Shown: piece by piece, positions 23,282 through 32,409 of the stretch
How positions within the stretch are numbered: position 1 is the first letter of the stretch
Layout: the number at the start of each line of letters is the position of its first letter
NCBI GenBank assembly: GCA_018673255.1
Contig: JABHDC010000035.1
Location: 1 to 34,905 of the forward strand
DNA from: Gemmatimonadota bacterium
Lineage (GTDB): Bacteria; Latescibacterota; UBA2968; UBA8231
Direction: 5' to 3'
DNA length: 34,905 nucleotides
The notes under the pieces: generated by a model
The model's input: only the letters and a program-made list of their open reading frames with translations
Database searches by the model: none
What the model was told of the DNA's origin: nothing
Translations under genes and position numbers: made by a program

Positions 23282-25234
23282 GTGAGAGACCCGGGAGCGG
23301 TCAGTGTCCGCTCTCTGATCGCCGGCGGCCTGCTGGCGGCTGCTCTGGGTGTAGCGGCGCCATACGAGAATCTCATCATCTCGGGTTCGCCCCTGCATTT
23401 CGACTACAGCACACCCGCTGCCGTCTTCTTCTTTCTGCTCTTCCTGCTCATTGTCAATCCCGCAGTTGCACTTCTGAAGTGGCGGTGGCGATTCTCGTCG
23501 GCAGAGCTGGCCACGGTCTATATCATGGCCGCTGTCGCATGCACGCTCCCGACCAATGGACTGATGGGCAAGCTTCTGCCCCACATCTCGGCGGGCACCT
23601 ATTTCGCGACGCCGGAAAATGGCTGGGCTGAGGGGATCCTGCCCTTCATCCCCGAGTGGATGCGGGTTACTGATCCTCGTGCAATCAAGTGGTTCTACGA
23701 AGGGCTTCCGTCCGGCACTGCTCTGCCCTGGGGAGCCTGGACCGGGCCCCTGCTGGGTTGGTTGCCCATGCTGCTGGCCATCTATGGCACCATGACAGGT
23801 CTCATGGTGCTGGTGCGCAAGCAATGGATACAGCACGAGAGATTGACATTCCCGCTGGTACAGGTGCCCATCTCGATGATCGGCGCCGACGATTCTGGTT
23901 CGAAGCGGGGGAGCTTGCTGGGCGATTTCTTCCGCACGAAGGCGGCGTGGTTGGGAATCGCGATTCCTTTTCTACAGTATTCACTGAGAGCGCTGCATAA
24001 CTACTACCCGGCCATTCCCGAGGGTCTCCCGATCTGGCAGTATTTCTACTTCTGGGACGGGAAATTCGCACTGCGGTGGTCGATCAGCCATGCCGTGGTC
24101 GGCTTCGGCTATCTGTTGAGCACGAAGCTCGGATTCAGTATCTGGTTCCTCGGACTGATGACGACCCTGGAACGAGCGGTATTGCTGCACTTTGGCATGC
24201 CGGGCACACAGAAGGTGGAAGCGATCGCTCTGGGGTCTGCGTATCTGGCCTATCAGGGATTTGGCGCACTCCTGGTGCTCTCGATCAGCTCCTTGTGGGT
24301 CGCCCGACGTCACCTGCACGATATCTGGCGCAAGGCGATCTTCTCGGCCGAGGATGTCGATGACAGTGACGAGATCCTGTCCTATCGTCAGACCCTGGCG
24401 CTGCTGGCGATCTGTGCTGTGACCATGATGGTCTGGCTCCATATGAGTGGGATGACCTGGTGGCTGGCGCCCTTCTTTCTGGCCATCGCCTTCGGGGTCA
24501 TGTTCGGGGTCACCCGCATCGTGGCAGAAGGCGGCCTGGCGGTGACCAAGACGCCGCTGGTTCCCGTCGATGCAGCGATCGGGACATTCGGAGCCAGCCA
24601 GTTGGGCCACGCCAATCTGGGCGCCCTTGGAATGACTTTTCCGTGGGCCGGTGGAATGCGGATTACGCTGATGGCGGCCGTCATCCACGGATTGCGCCTG
24701 GCCGAGCATTATGTGACCGCACACCGACGGCGGCTGTTTCTCGCCGTGATGATCGCCGTCGTCGCCGGTGGGGGGGCGGCGATGGTCACGATCCTGAAGT
24801 TGGGATATGAGCACGGTGCGCTTAATCTGAGCGCATGGTTCTTCGGCCAGGGCGCTGCAACTGCCCCCTATACCTTCGCCACCTACCATATCGTCAATTC
24901 GTCACCGGTGACCTGGGAGTTCCTCGGGGTGAGCGGGATCGGAGGCGGCATCCAGTTGCTGCTGACTCTTGCATCCAAGAGATTCCTGTGGTTCCCGATC
25001 CACCCGATTGCCTTCCCGGTCAGCGCTATGTGGACAGCGCATCATTTGATGCCCAGTATCTTCGTTGCCTGGCTCGTGAAGGTCGTCGTTCTGCGCTATG
25101 GTGGCGTGGGACTCTATCGGCGCTCGCGCCCCTTCTTCCTGGGTTTGATTCTCGGCCATTATGGGGCCGGGGGGCTATGGTGTGTGATCGACGCATTTAC
25201 GGGCATGACAGGGAACTATCTGTTCTTCTGGTGA
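23282..25234 (+). CDS. Large polytopic membrane protein, DUF6785/DUF6784-like
   Basis: A 650-residue inner-membrane protein with roughly a dozen or more hydrophobic spans, beginning with SLIAGGLLAAALGVAAPYEN and FFFLLFLLIVNPAVALL. Its opening, the ELATVYIMAAVACTLPTNGL segment, the KQWIQHERLTFPLVQVP loop and RIVAEGGLAVTKTPLVPVDA resemble large uncharacterised membrane proteins of the DUF6785 (N-terminal)/DUF6784 (C-terminal) group, as I recall that family. The GTG at 23282 is preferred because similarity begins there. A GTG at 23126 would add 52 residues made partly of a tandem repeat. Divergent from the GH106-like gene, it may be a transporter for that pathway; transport activity is not proven for the family. 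A weak hairpin (GACGCCC/GGGCGTC, 25233-25260) overlaps the stop. Confidence 0.72.
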   Translation: MRDPGAVSVRSLIAGGLLAAALGVAAPYENLIISGSPLHFDYSTPAAVFFFLLFLLIVNPAVALLKWRWRFSSAELATVYIMAAVACTLPTNGLMGKLLPHISAGTYFATPENGWAEGILPFIPEWMRVTDPRAIKWFYEGLPSGTALPWGAWTGPLLGWLPMLLAIYGTMTGLMVLVRKQWIQHERLTFPLVQVPISMIGADDSGSKRGSLLGDFFRTKAAWLGIAIPFLQYSLRALHNYYPAIPEGLPIWQYFYFWDGKFALRWSISHAVVGFGYLLSTKLGFSIWFLGLMTTLERAVLLHFGMPGTQKVEAIALGSAYLAYQGFGALLVLSISSLWVARRHLHDIWRKAIFSAEDVDDSDEILSYRQTLALLAICAVTMMVWLHMSGMTWWLAPFFLAIAFGVMFGVTRIVAEGGLAVTKTPLVPVDAAIGTFGASQLGHANLGALGMTFPWAGGMRITLMAAVIHGLRLAEHYVTAHRRRLFLAVMIAVVAGGGAAMVTILKLGYEHGALNLSAWFFGQGAATAPYTFATYHIVNSSPVTWEFLGVSGIGGGIQLLLTLASKRFLWFPIHPIAFPVSAMWTAHHLMPSIFVAWLVKVVVLRYGGVGLYRRSRPFFLGLILGHYGAGGLWCVIDAFTGMTGNYLFFW

Positions 25235-25691
25235 CGCCCCAACTACACCCGCTGGGCGTCGTGTGGTGACAGCCGACGATCCTGCGGGCATTTGGCCTGG
25301 TGAAGTGGACCCGAACAGGGACAGAGGAGACGGCCTTCGATCGATCCGGTAATCGACCGTAAACCCAGTAAAACAACAGAGATAGATTCAAGGGATACAA
25401 GATTGACTTGTATCTCCGGTGGGATCTATATTCTGCCTGATGTGATGGATATCACGAAGCCACGTACGCGCTCAATGATTCGCCGAGCACGTGGGTCGTT
25501 TGGGTGACCTCGATCACATGATCTCCCAAGTTGGGAAGATGAACAGCAGAGCTGTTTTCAACAGCAGACTGTTGACAGTAGTAGGCAATTCACTGTCGGT
25601 GCGGACGTGCCTAAACCGTGTTGTGCACGTCCAATCTCGGAAGAAGCACATTTTTCGAGCACTGGTGAGGATTCACCACGGAGGAGGAAAC
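25235..25691 (+). other. Promoter and structured leader of the TonB-receptor operon
   Basis: No gene is seen in this stretch. After the weak hairpin at 25233-25260 comes a promoter (25403-25432) and a leader of about 250 nt. The leader carries a dyad TCCCAA-G-TTGGGA (25524-25536), two small hairpins of similar sequence (AACAG/CTGTT at 25542-25556 and CAACAG/CTGTTG at 25559-25574) and a longer stem GGACGTGC/GCACGTCC (25603-25632). The open frame through it (from 25491) continues into the receptor but lacks a start signal. I do not recognise a known riboswitch. Confidence 0.55.
25403..25432 (+). promoter_or_regulatory. Sigma70-like promoter of the receptor operon
   Basis: TTGACT (25403-25408), an 18-nt spacer and TATATT (25427-25432), the best promoter match I noticed in the window. 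Transcription would start near 25440, giving a leader of about 250 nt. Confidence 0.65.
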
Positions 25692-28667
25692 ATGCAGGTG
25701 CTGCGAAGGACCGTTCCTGTGCTGACCCTTGTTCTTCTGGGTCTGGCGCTGGTAGCGAGCCCGGCCTTTGCCGGAAACGGCAAGGTCGCCGGCACGATCA
25801 CCGATGAGTCTGGTCAGACTCTTGTCGGTGCCAGCGTCAGTACAGAAGTCGGCGGGGTTCGTGTTGGAACAACCACCGACCAGTCGGGTCGGTACTTTAT
25901 TCTCAACGTCCCCCCGGGGGCGTACACCGTTCAGGCCAGTTATGTCGGCCATCAGACGGTACGTAAGACGGACGTAAATGTCCGTCTTGACTTGACGACA
26001 GATCTCGATTTTGCGCTGCGAACGGAAGCAATTCAGGGACGCACCGTTACGGTCGTTGCTGAGGCGCCGGCGGTCGAGCGTAGTCGCACGACGAGCCGCT
26101 CGACCATCTCGGCGCGCGAGTTCAACAACACGATGCCCGTGTCTGATCTGCAGGATCTGATCAACACGACGCCGAGTGTGTTCAATGGCTATATCCGCGG
26201 CGGTCGCAAGGCCGAGACGAAGATCCTCGTGGACGGAATCGACGTGTCTGACACGTTCTTCCGTGCCGGTGAAGGGTCGCAGACCTGGAGCCCTTACACG
26301 GGACTGAATCGTAGCAATGGCAACGAGTATGCTGCCGTCGGTGTGAACTCCAGCACCGTGCAGGAACTCGATATCATTGCCGGTACCTTCAACGCCGAGT
26401 ATGACGCGGCCAGTGCTGGCGTTATCAATGTCGTGACGCGTGAAGGTGGCGATGAGTTGAGCGGACGCCTCTTCATCCGCCAGGGCCTTGGTGGCACCAA
26501 GAATGCCGGCCCGGATGTCTATGGCAGTGTCGCCGACACCGCGACAGGTCAAAGCTATTTCGACCTGTATCAGGAGGCAGGTGCTGGACTGGCCGCTTCT
26601 GAGGATGCCGTTGACCAGGCCAAGGCGGCGCAGTACTACGTCTTCAACCCGAACGATGTCACCTATGGTGACAATGGCGCAACGGAAGTCGAGTTCTCGC
26701 TGGGTGGCGCATTGCCACTGCCGCGGACGAACTTCTACTTCACCACGCGTTATGCGAACGATGAAGGCACGCTGCCGAACGAACTCGACAAGTCGATGCG
26801 TCACACGTTGAAGTTGACGCATCAGGCGACCAACAGCATGAAGATCACCGCCAATCTGATGATCGATGACGGTGGTCAGCTTGGTGGTTGGGTGAACCGT
26901 GGTTTCAGCGGTCGCTACGCCTATTATCCGCAAGGCGGCGCGGCGAACAAGAAACTCGGCACCATGGCGTATCTTGGCCTGAACCACGTGCTGTCTGACA
27001 ACAGCTTCTACGACCTGAAGATCTCGCAGGTTACCCGTCAGAGCGAGTTTGGCTATTCTGACGACAATGGTGACGGCGTGGTCGGCACAGGCGAAGATGG
27101 TGACTTCATCATCATCGACTCGCAGGCCGAGGCTGAGTTGTATCTGGGCGTCGATGGCAGTGGTGCGGATGCCGATGGCAACTTCACCTTCTTCAATGCC
27201 AATCCGGGCAACTCGGTCAACTTTGACCTGCCCTTCGGTGGCAACCAGTATCGTCTCGCACAGCCGGGCTTCTACTACGAGGACCTGCAGCGTGACGTGA
27301 CGCAGTTGAAGGCTGACTACACGAACCAGATCAACTACAACCACCAGTTGAAGACCGGTATCCTGTATCGCGCGCATACGATTTCGTCTTTCATGCAGCG
27401 CAATCAGATCACGGTCGGCTACTCGAATCTGCCGTTCGAAGTTTCTGACTTCGAGCGTTCGCCGACAGAGATGGCCTGGTATCTTCAGGATCGCATCGAG
27501 TATGGTGGCGTGATCGTCAACGTGGGTCTGCGTGTTGACGGTCTCAATGTTGATGCCGACATGATCGATGATCCCTTCGCGCCGTCCGAGATGGGCACCT
27601 ACACCTACAGCAATGGTACCGTCCAGGACATTCGCACGCCGATCCGCGACAAGGCGGTCGACACGAAGTGGTTCGTGCAGCCGCGCCTGGGTGTCTCGCA
27701 CCCGATCAGTGAAACGGCGGCGATGCACTACTCGTGGGGCAAATTCTACTCGCCCCCGTCGTTCTCGAATCTGTACCAGGATTACAACAGCTTTACCAAT
27801 CCTGCCTGGCCGACGTACTACGATCCGGATGCAGATCCGACGACGGCCACCGCATATGAGATGGGCTTGCAGTATGCCTTCCGACCGGGATACCTGCTGG
27901 ATGTCACGGCCTACTATCGTGACATCGAGAACTACAGCCGTCTCGGCCTGGTCATCTCACCTGCGGATGCCGGTTTCGCGAACTACACCTTCAACACGAC
28001 GGGTGGCTACGCGGACAGCCGGGGCATCGAGCTTGGCGTAGAGCGCCGCAGCAACACGGGGATTACCGTCCGTGCGAACTACGCCTACAGCTACATCAAG
28101 GCGTCGTCGAACGGCAACGGCGCAACACCCTTCCCGAATCAGACGTCCTTCTCACACACAGCCGCAGTGGACGTGGAGAACTTTGCCACGACGCTGGACA
28201 CGAAGGAAGCCTTCAACACCTTCGAGTCGAATGTCAACGGTGGTGGCAATCCGCTGACCAGTGGTTATGATCGTGCACATCGCATCGGTCTGACCCTGCA
28301 GGCTGTGTTGCCGGCCGAGGTGAATGTCTCTCTCATCAGCACCGCCGAGAGTGGTTTCAACTACCGCCTGACGTCGACGGGGACCGATCCTCGCGCGCGC
28401 GAGACAGATCGGGCGCCGTGGAACCTGCAGACCGATCTGCGCCTGAGCCGTGGTTTTGCCATGGGCGTGGGTGCATTCCTCGAGGTGAGGAACCTGTTCG
28501 GTCGTGAGAATATCCGGACTTGGGATAACCGCAATATCGCCAGTACCGCCATTTGGGAGAATGATCAGAATCCAGAGGGCGACCTCAACCGTGGTTTCAC
28601 GCAGGAGGGTCGGCCCATCTATGACATGCCCCGCATGGTCAACGTCGGCCTCTCGGTCGATTTCTAG
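25692..28667 (+). CDS. TonB-dependent outer-membrane receptor
   Basis: A 991-residue outer-membrane receptor for active uptake driven by TonB. The ATG at 25692 has a near-perfect GGAGGAAA and begins a signal peptide (LTLVLLGLALVASPAFA). A carboxypeptidase-regulatory-like beta domain follows (KVAGTITDESGQTLVGASVS, about 28-110). Next is the plug (SDLQDLINTTPSVFNGYIRG, then KILVDGIDVSD and GVINVVTREGGDELSG), and then a long barrel with many aromatic/polar strands up to the terminal VNVGLSVDF. The layout resembles SusC/CirA-like receptors, but no SusD partner follows. Instead a T9SS-like secreted protein and a PorV/PorQ-like protein come next, 20 and 28 nt apart. Substrate unknown. Codon use looks more regular than in neighbours, as expected for a highly expressed gene. 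Confidence 0.9.
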   Translation: MQVLRRTVPVLTLVLLGLALVASPAFAGNGKVAGTITDESGQTLVGASVSTEVGGVRVGTTTDQSGRYFILNVPPGAYTVQASYVGHQTVRKTDVNVRLDLTTDLDFALRTEAIQGRTVTVVAEAPAVERSRTTSRSTISAREFNNTMPVSDLQDLINTTPSVFNGYIRGGRKAETKILVDGIDVSDTFFRAGEGSQTWSPYTGLNRSNGNEYAAVGVNSSTVQELDIIAGTFNAEYDAASAGVINVVTREGGDELSGRLFIRQGLGGTKNAGPDVYGSVADTATGQSYFDLYQEAGAGLAASEDAVDQAKAAQYYVFNPNDVTYGDNGATEVEFSLGGALPLPRTNFYFTTRYANDEGTLPNELDKSMRHTLKLTHQATNSMKITANLMIDDGGQLGGWVNRGFSGRYAYYPQGGAANKKLGTMAYLGLNHVLSDNSFYDLKISQVTRQSEFGYSDDNGDGVVGTGEDGDFIIIDSQAEAELYLGVDGSGADADGNFTFFNANPGNSVNFDLPFGGNQYRLAQPGFYYEDLQRDVTQLKADYTNQINYNHQLKTGILYRAHTISSFMQRNQITVGYSNLPFEVSDFERSPTEMAWYLQDRIEYGGVIVNVGLRVDGLNVDADMIDDPFAPSEMGTYTYSNGTVQDIRTPIRDKAVDTKWFVQPRLGVSHPISETAAMHYSWGKFYSPPSFSNLYQDYNSFTNPAWPTYYDPDADPTTATAYEMGLQYAFRPGYLLDVTAYYRDIENYSRLGLVISPADAGFANYTFNTTGGYADSRGIELGVERRSNTGITVRANYAYSYIKASSNGNGATPFPNQTSFSHTAAVDVENFATTLDTKEAFNTFESNVNGGGNPLTSGYDRAHRIGLTLQAVLPAEVNVSLISTAESGFNYRLTSTGTDPRARETDRAPWNLQTDLRLSRGFAMGVGAFLEVRNLFGRENIRTWDNRNIASTAIWENDQNPEGDLNRGFTQEGRPIYDMPRMVNVGLSVDF

Positions 28668-28687
28668 GCGCATAGGAGAGCTATATA

Positions 28688-31198
28688 ATGCTTAAGAACC
28701 GTAGCCTGCTTCTGCTGGCGGCGCTCGTCGCGATCAGCGGCAGCCAAGTCGCTGCCAAGGAGGGGGGCGTCTTCACGGCCGGTGACATCTGGGAATCATT
28801 TCTGCCCAGTAACGCCGGTGCGTTCTACTCTGAAACTGCAGATGATGTCACCCGTCTGGCCGATCTGATCCGAATCGGTAACTGGGATCGTCAGTGGACG
28901 ACATCGTCGATGTCCTATCCCGGTGGTGAAAATATTCACCTGCCCTGGGGTCAGGATCTACAGATCACCGAATACAGTCCAAACCCGATCAACACCATCA
29001 CCACGAGCACGGCGCCGAATGCGGCCAACTATGCTCATGGCGTCTACACCAGCACCCTGAATGGTGCCGGTGATGCCAATCGGGACTGGACGTCCGATGG
29101 CGCAGTCTGGACGGATGCCGATCGTGACGAAATGCGTTACGAGGGTGGCATGCCCACGACTCTGGGTGTGGATGTGAACTGGCGCATGCGTCAGTACACG
29201 ACGAACCACGGTCATCCCAATGACTTCATCATCATTGAGTTGGAGTTGACCAACACGGGTGTCCTGGACATCAATGGTGACGGCACGGCAGATGCGACGG
29301 GCAACAAGATCAATGCCCTGACTCTGCACATGCAGCACGAGCCGATCAACAGTATGACCAACAGTCGCTCAGGTCGTCGTGGTGGGTCGGGCTGGTTTAC
29401 CGGCCCCACGTCCGGTTACGACGCCACACCGGATGCGGATGGCAATCCCTGGGACGTTCCCGTGATCTTCTCGGGTCCGCCTCCGGCCAGCCTGTCTACG
29501 CCGCATCCTGTGTTCGGCGGCACCGGTGGTTGGGCTGCAGATGGTTCGCGTCGTCTGGGCGTGACCATGAACCGCTGGGGTTATTACTACGACATCTATG
29601 CCGGTTTCCAGTGGATCAGCGCCAAGCAGGGAACCATGCCTGCTGACGGCGGCAGCACCTTCGACCAAGCCGACAAGATGACGATCTATGATTCTCATGG
29701 TGTCGGTGAAGGTGCTCAGCGTGGATGGTTCACCTCCGTCCTCAAGGACGATGGTGGCCGCACCGATCCTCGCGCGAACCACATCTACTCGATGGCTTCT
29801 TTCTTTGATGGTACCACCATCGGTAGTCGGACCTGGGACAAGGGCACTTCCATTCAGAATGCCAGCAATCTGGTCCCGGATCCGAACTGGTTCGATCCGA
29901 CCCATCCGGACATCGTGCCGGGTGACCCACTCTCCTTCGTCGCCGCCGTGCGGCCTGAGGGTGAGCGCGGTCAGCCGACCGGTGACATGAAGACGAACGA
30001 CACGTTCGTGCAGAACTGGGAAGTCGATGCCAGTCAGTCGATCGACAACCAGCCGGCTTGGGCCTGGACCAAGGGCTACAGCATCGCGCACGGATTCGAC
30101 GGTAACATCCAGGCTGGTATCGGACCGTTCAGCCTCGACGTGAACGAGACCATGACTGTCGTCATGATCGAGTATGGTGGCTTCCGTCTGCAGGGCGTGC
30201 GTGAAGCACGTCGTGTGGCACAGTGGGCATATGAGAACGATTACAATGTGCCCGAGCCGCCGCCGTCGCCCGAAATGGCGATTGCGCCGAACACGAATGT
30301 GAAGATCGATATCAAGTGGGACGATCGCGCTGAAGCAGATCCGAACTTCGCCGGTTACAAGGTGTATCGTTCGGCCCTGTTCCCGCGGGTTGACTCGCAG
30401 GAGATCGGCATTCGCATCGTCGACAATTACCACACACAGACGATCGAAGAGCCGACGGACGCGCAGTTGGCTGCCCTTGGTGAGCCCAACAACCCCAACA
30501 TCAGCTCCGCCAGCTACAAGGATCAGGAGTCGAGTGCATGGGGTCCGTACAAGCTGATCAGGATGATTCCTGCCAGTGAGTTGGCCTCTATCCGGAACGA
30601 TGGTGATGACAGCGGCACCTATCAGTACAAGATCGAGGATCCAAGCGATCTGGTGACGTTCGGCTTCACCTACTATTACTACGTTTCGGCATACACCAGT
30701 GAATCGGGTGATGTGGCCGGCGTTCCTTACACCGGGTTGGAAAGCCATCGTCAGAACTTCAATGGCCGATCTGGTGTTTGGGAAGGCACCTACCACTACG
30801 CCACGGCCAGTTCTTTCTGGCCTGCGACACTTGAGGGTGAGAAGGACATCGGTGCTGCCTTTGTCCTGAAGGCCCCTCTGGTGACCCCCGATGCATTGGC
30901 GGGTGACCTGGATGTCCGGGTCGTGCCCAATCCGTATAAGAAGGGCGCGCTCCACGACACCGGTACCGAGCACAAGATGTTGTTTATCAACCTGCCCCCC
31001 GACGCGACGATCACGATCTTCGACGTCTCCGGTCAGGTAATCGATGTGCTGCGGTTTGAGGGTTCCAACCCGTTCGATGGCACTCTCTTCTGGGACATGT
31101 TCTCGAAGGATGGCATCGAGGTGACCAGTGGCCTGTACATCTACAAGGCTGAGTGGAGTGGTGGGTCGCAGACCGGCCACTTCGCCATCCTGCGGTGA
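28688..31198 (+). CDS. Secreted protein with T9SS-like C-terminal domain
   Basis: An 836-residue exported protein. The ATG at 28688 follows AGGAGAG and opens a signal peptide (LLLLAALVAISGSQVAA). The body is a large beta-rich region with many Asp/Gly/Asn turns (about 25-500). A fibronectin-like segment follows (VKIDIKWDDRAEADPNFAGY then KVYRSA, about 540-680). The C-terminus (about 735-836) reads DLDVRVVPNPYKKG, ATITIFDVSGQVI, LFWDMFSKDGIEVTSGLYIY and a final GHFAILR. That is the classic FlgD-Ig/Por-type C-terminal sorting pattern. I infer secretion or surface attachment by a T9SS-like route; no T9SS core gene is in the window. Function of the body is not recognised. It sits between the receptor and a PorV/PorQ-like gene. 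Confidence 0.82.
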   Translation: MLKNRSLLLLAALVAISGSQVAAKEGGVFTAGDIWESFLPSNAGAFYSETADDVTRLADLIRIGNWDRQWTTSSMSYPGGENIHLPWGQDLQITEYSPNPINTITTSTAPNAANYAHGVYTSTLNGAGDANRDWTSDGAVWTDADRDEMRYEGGMPTTLGVDVNWRMRQYTTNHGHPNDFIIIELELTNTGVLDINGDGTADATGNKINALTLHMQHEPINSMTNSRSGRRGGSGWFTGPTSGYDATPDADGNPWDVPVIFSGPPPASLSTPHPVFGGTGGWAADGSRRLGVTMNRWGYYYDIYAGFQWISAKQGTMPADGGSTFDQADKMTIYDSHGVGEGAQRGWFTSVLKDDGGRTDPRANHIYSMASFFDGTTIGSRTWDKGTSIQNASNLVPDPNWFDPTHPDIVPGDPLSFVAAVRPEGERGQPTGDMKTNDTFVQNWEVDASQSIDNQPAWAWTKGYSIAHGFDGNIQAGIGPFSLDVNETMTVVMIEYGGFRLQGVREARRVAQWAYENDYNVPEPPPSPEMAIAPNTNVKIDIKWDDRAEADPNFAGYKVYRSALFPRVDSQEIGIRIVDNYHTQTIEEPTDAQLAALGEPNNPNISSASYKDQESSAWGPYKLIRMIPASELASIRNDGDDSGTYQYKIEDPSDLVTFGFTYYYYVSAYTSESGDVAGVPYTGLESHRQNFNGRSGVWEGTYHYATASSFWPATLEGEKDIGAAFVLKAPLVTPDALAGDLDVRVVPNPYKKGALHDTGTEHKMLFINLPPDATITIFDVSGQVIDVLRFEGSNPFDGTLFWDMFSKDGIEVTSGLYIYKAEWSGGSQTGHFAILR

Positions 31199-31226
31199 CC
31201 GGCTCCCAATGACGGAGAATCAAACG

Positions 31227-32261
31227 ATGAGTAAGTGGAGATTCACCGCGGTCCTCGCTCTGTCGTTGCTGCTGGTTGGGCAAGCGGCGGATGCGGGGGT
31301 GCGCAAGTCGGGCCTCACCGGCGCGGCATTCCTGAAGATTGGGGTTGGCGCACGTCCGGTGGCGCTGGGCTCTTCCTACACGACCGTCACCGGTGATGTC
31401 AATCAGCTCTTCTACAATCCCGCCGGCATTGCTCTCGGTGCGGGTGAATCACAGGTGACACTGTTCTACAATCAGTGGATCGCCGATCTGTCGCACAGCG
31501 CCGTTGGTTTCACCAAGGACATGGGTGATCTGGGTACTGTGGGTATCGGACTGGTGACTCTCGGTCTGGGTGATATTCCGGCCGATCGTGATGCCGTACC
31601 AGACTTCGTCCTTGCGGCGGGCACATTCGAGCCCAACGACAAAGAGACGTCGGCTGCCTACGACTATCGCGATATGGCGCTGGGTGTGTCCTGGAGCCGT
31701 AGCGTCAGTGATCGTCTTGACCTGGGTCTGACAGGCAAGATCATCACGCAGTCCATCGACGGTGAGAGTGCCACTGCGTTTGCTGCCGATTTTGGCGCCA
31801 TCTACAAGATTGGCTACAACAACACGCGTATTGGTGCCCGCATCAACAACCTGGGTAGCGATCTCACTTTCTACGATATCGCTGCGCCGTTGCCTCTGAT
31901 CTTCAGTGTCGGTGCGTCCATGGACGTCGTCGACATCGAAGGCACAAAGGTGACGATCCTGGCTGATGCCACCAAGCCTCAGGATGCTGAACAGTTGGTC
32001 TATTCTGGTGTAGAGATCGCACTGTTCGACATGTTGCAGGTGCGCACAGGTTACAAGTTCAACTACCTGGGTGTCGAGGACGAGAAGGTCGACGAGATCA
32101 CCAAGACGACCTTTGACGCGCCGACCACCGAAGAAGGCTTCAGTGCCGGTATTGGTGTCGATGTGCCGGTTCCGGGTCTGGATGTCACGGTGGACTACGC
32201 CTACACCGACTTTGGAATTCTTGACAGCGTGCACCGCATCTCGGTGTCGCTGCAGTTCTAG
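31227..32261 (+). CDS. PorV/PorQ-family outer-membrane protein
   Basis: A 344-residue outer-membrane beta-barrel of the PorV/PorQ (UPF0164-like) family. The ATG at 31227 has GGAG 9 nt upstream and starts a signal peptide (FTAVLALSLLLVGQAADAG). Family marks are the N-terminal GAAFLKIGVGARPVALGSSY and LFYNPAGIAL, followed by regular amphipathic strands and a terminal ISVSLQF with C-terminal Phe. In T9SS, PorV shuttles cargo at the outer membrane and resembles FadL-type transporters. Next to a protein with a T9SS-like C-terminus, such a role is plausible. It is the last gene of the operon and is followed by a strong terminator. Confidence 0.87.
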   Translation: MSKWRFTAVLALSLLLVGQAADAGVRKSGLTGAAFLKIGVGARPVALGSSYTTVTGDVNQLFYNPAGIALGAGESQVTLFYNQWIADLSHSAVGFTKDMGDLGTVGIGLVTLGLGDIPADRDAVPDFVLAAGTFEPNDKETSAAYDYRDMALGVSWSRSVSDRLDLGLTGKIITQSIDGESATAFAADFGAIYKIGYNNTRIGARINNLGSDLTFYDIAAPLPLIFSVGASMDVVDIEGTKVTILADATKPQDAEQLVYSGVEIALFDMLQVRTGYKFNYLGVEDEKVDEITKTTFDAPTTEEGFSAGIGVDVPVPGLDVTVDYAYTDFGILDSVHRISVSLQF

Positions 32262-32326
32262 AGTCGCCTCAACCTGAAGTGGCCTGTCGGGGGATCACCC
32301 CTGGATAGGTCGTCGAATACAACAGG

Positions 32327-32361
32327 AAGGGCCCCCGGAAGAGATTCCGGGGGCCCTTTTT
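32327..32361 (+). terminator. Strong intrinsic terminator of the receptor operon
   Basis: A 14-bp perfect stem (AAGGGCCCCCGGAA, 32327-32340, with 32345-32358), a GAGA tetraloop and a following T5 run. It lies 66 nt after the PorV-like stop and before a convergent gene. Confidence 0.9.
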
Positions 32362-32409
32362 GTTAGTCCGATGTGTATGGATAAGGCTACCGACTCATCG
32401 AGCACGGAT

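Noticed and set aside
25611..27728. A 705-residue minus-strand open frame opposite the TonB receptor gene
   Set aside because: It has no recognisable domains or start signals, and the plus strand carries a clear full-length receptor. Long antisense frames arise from the regular codon use of the real gene.
29369..31180. A 603-residue minus-strand open frame opposite the T9SS-like gene
   Set aside because: Same reason: an Arg/His/Val-rich shadow of a well-supported plus-strand gene.
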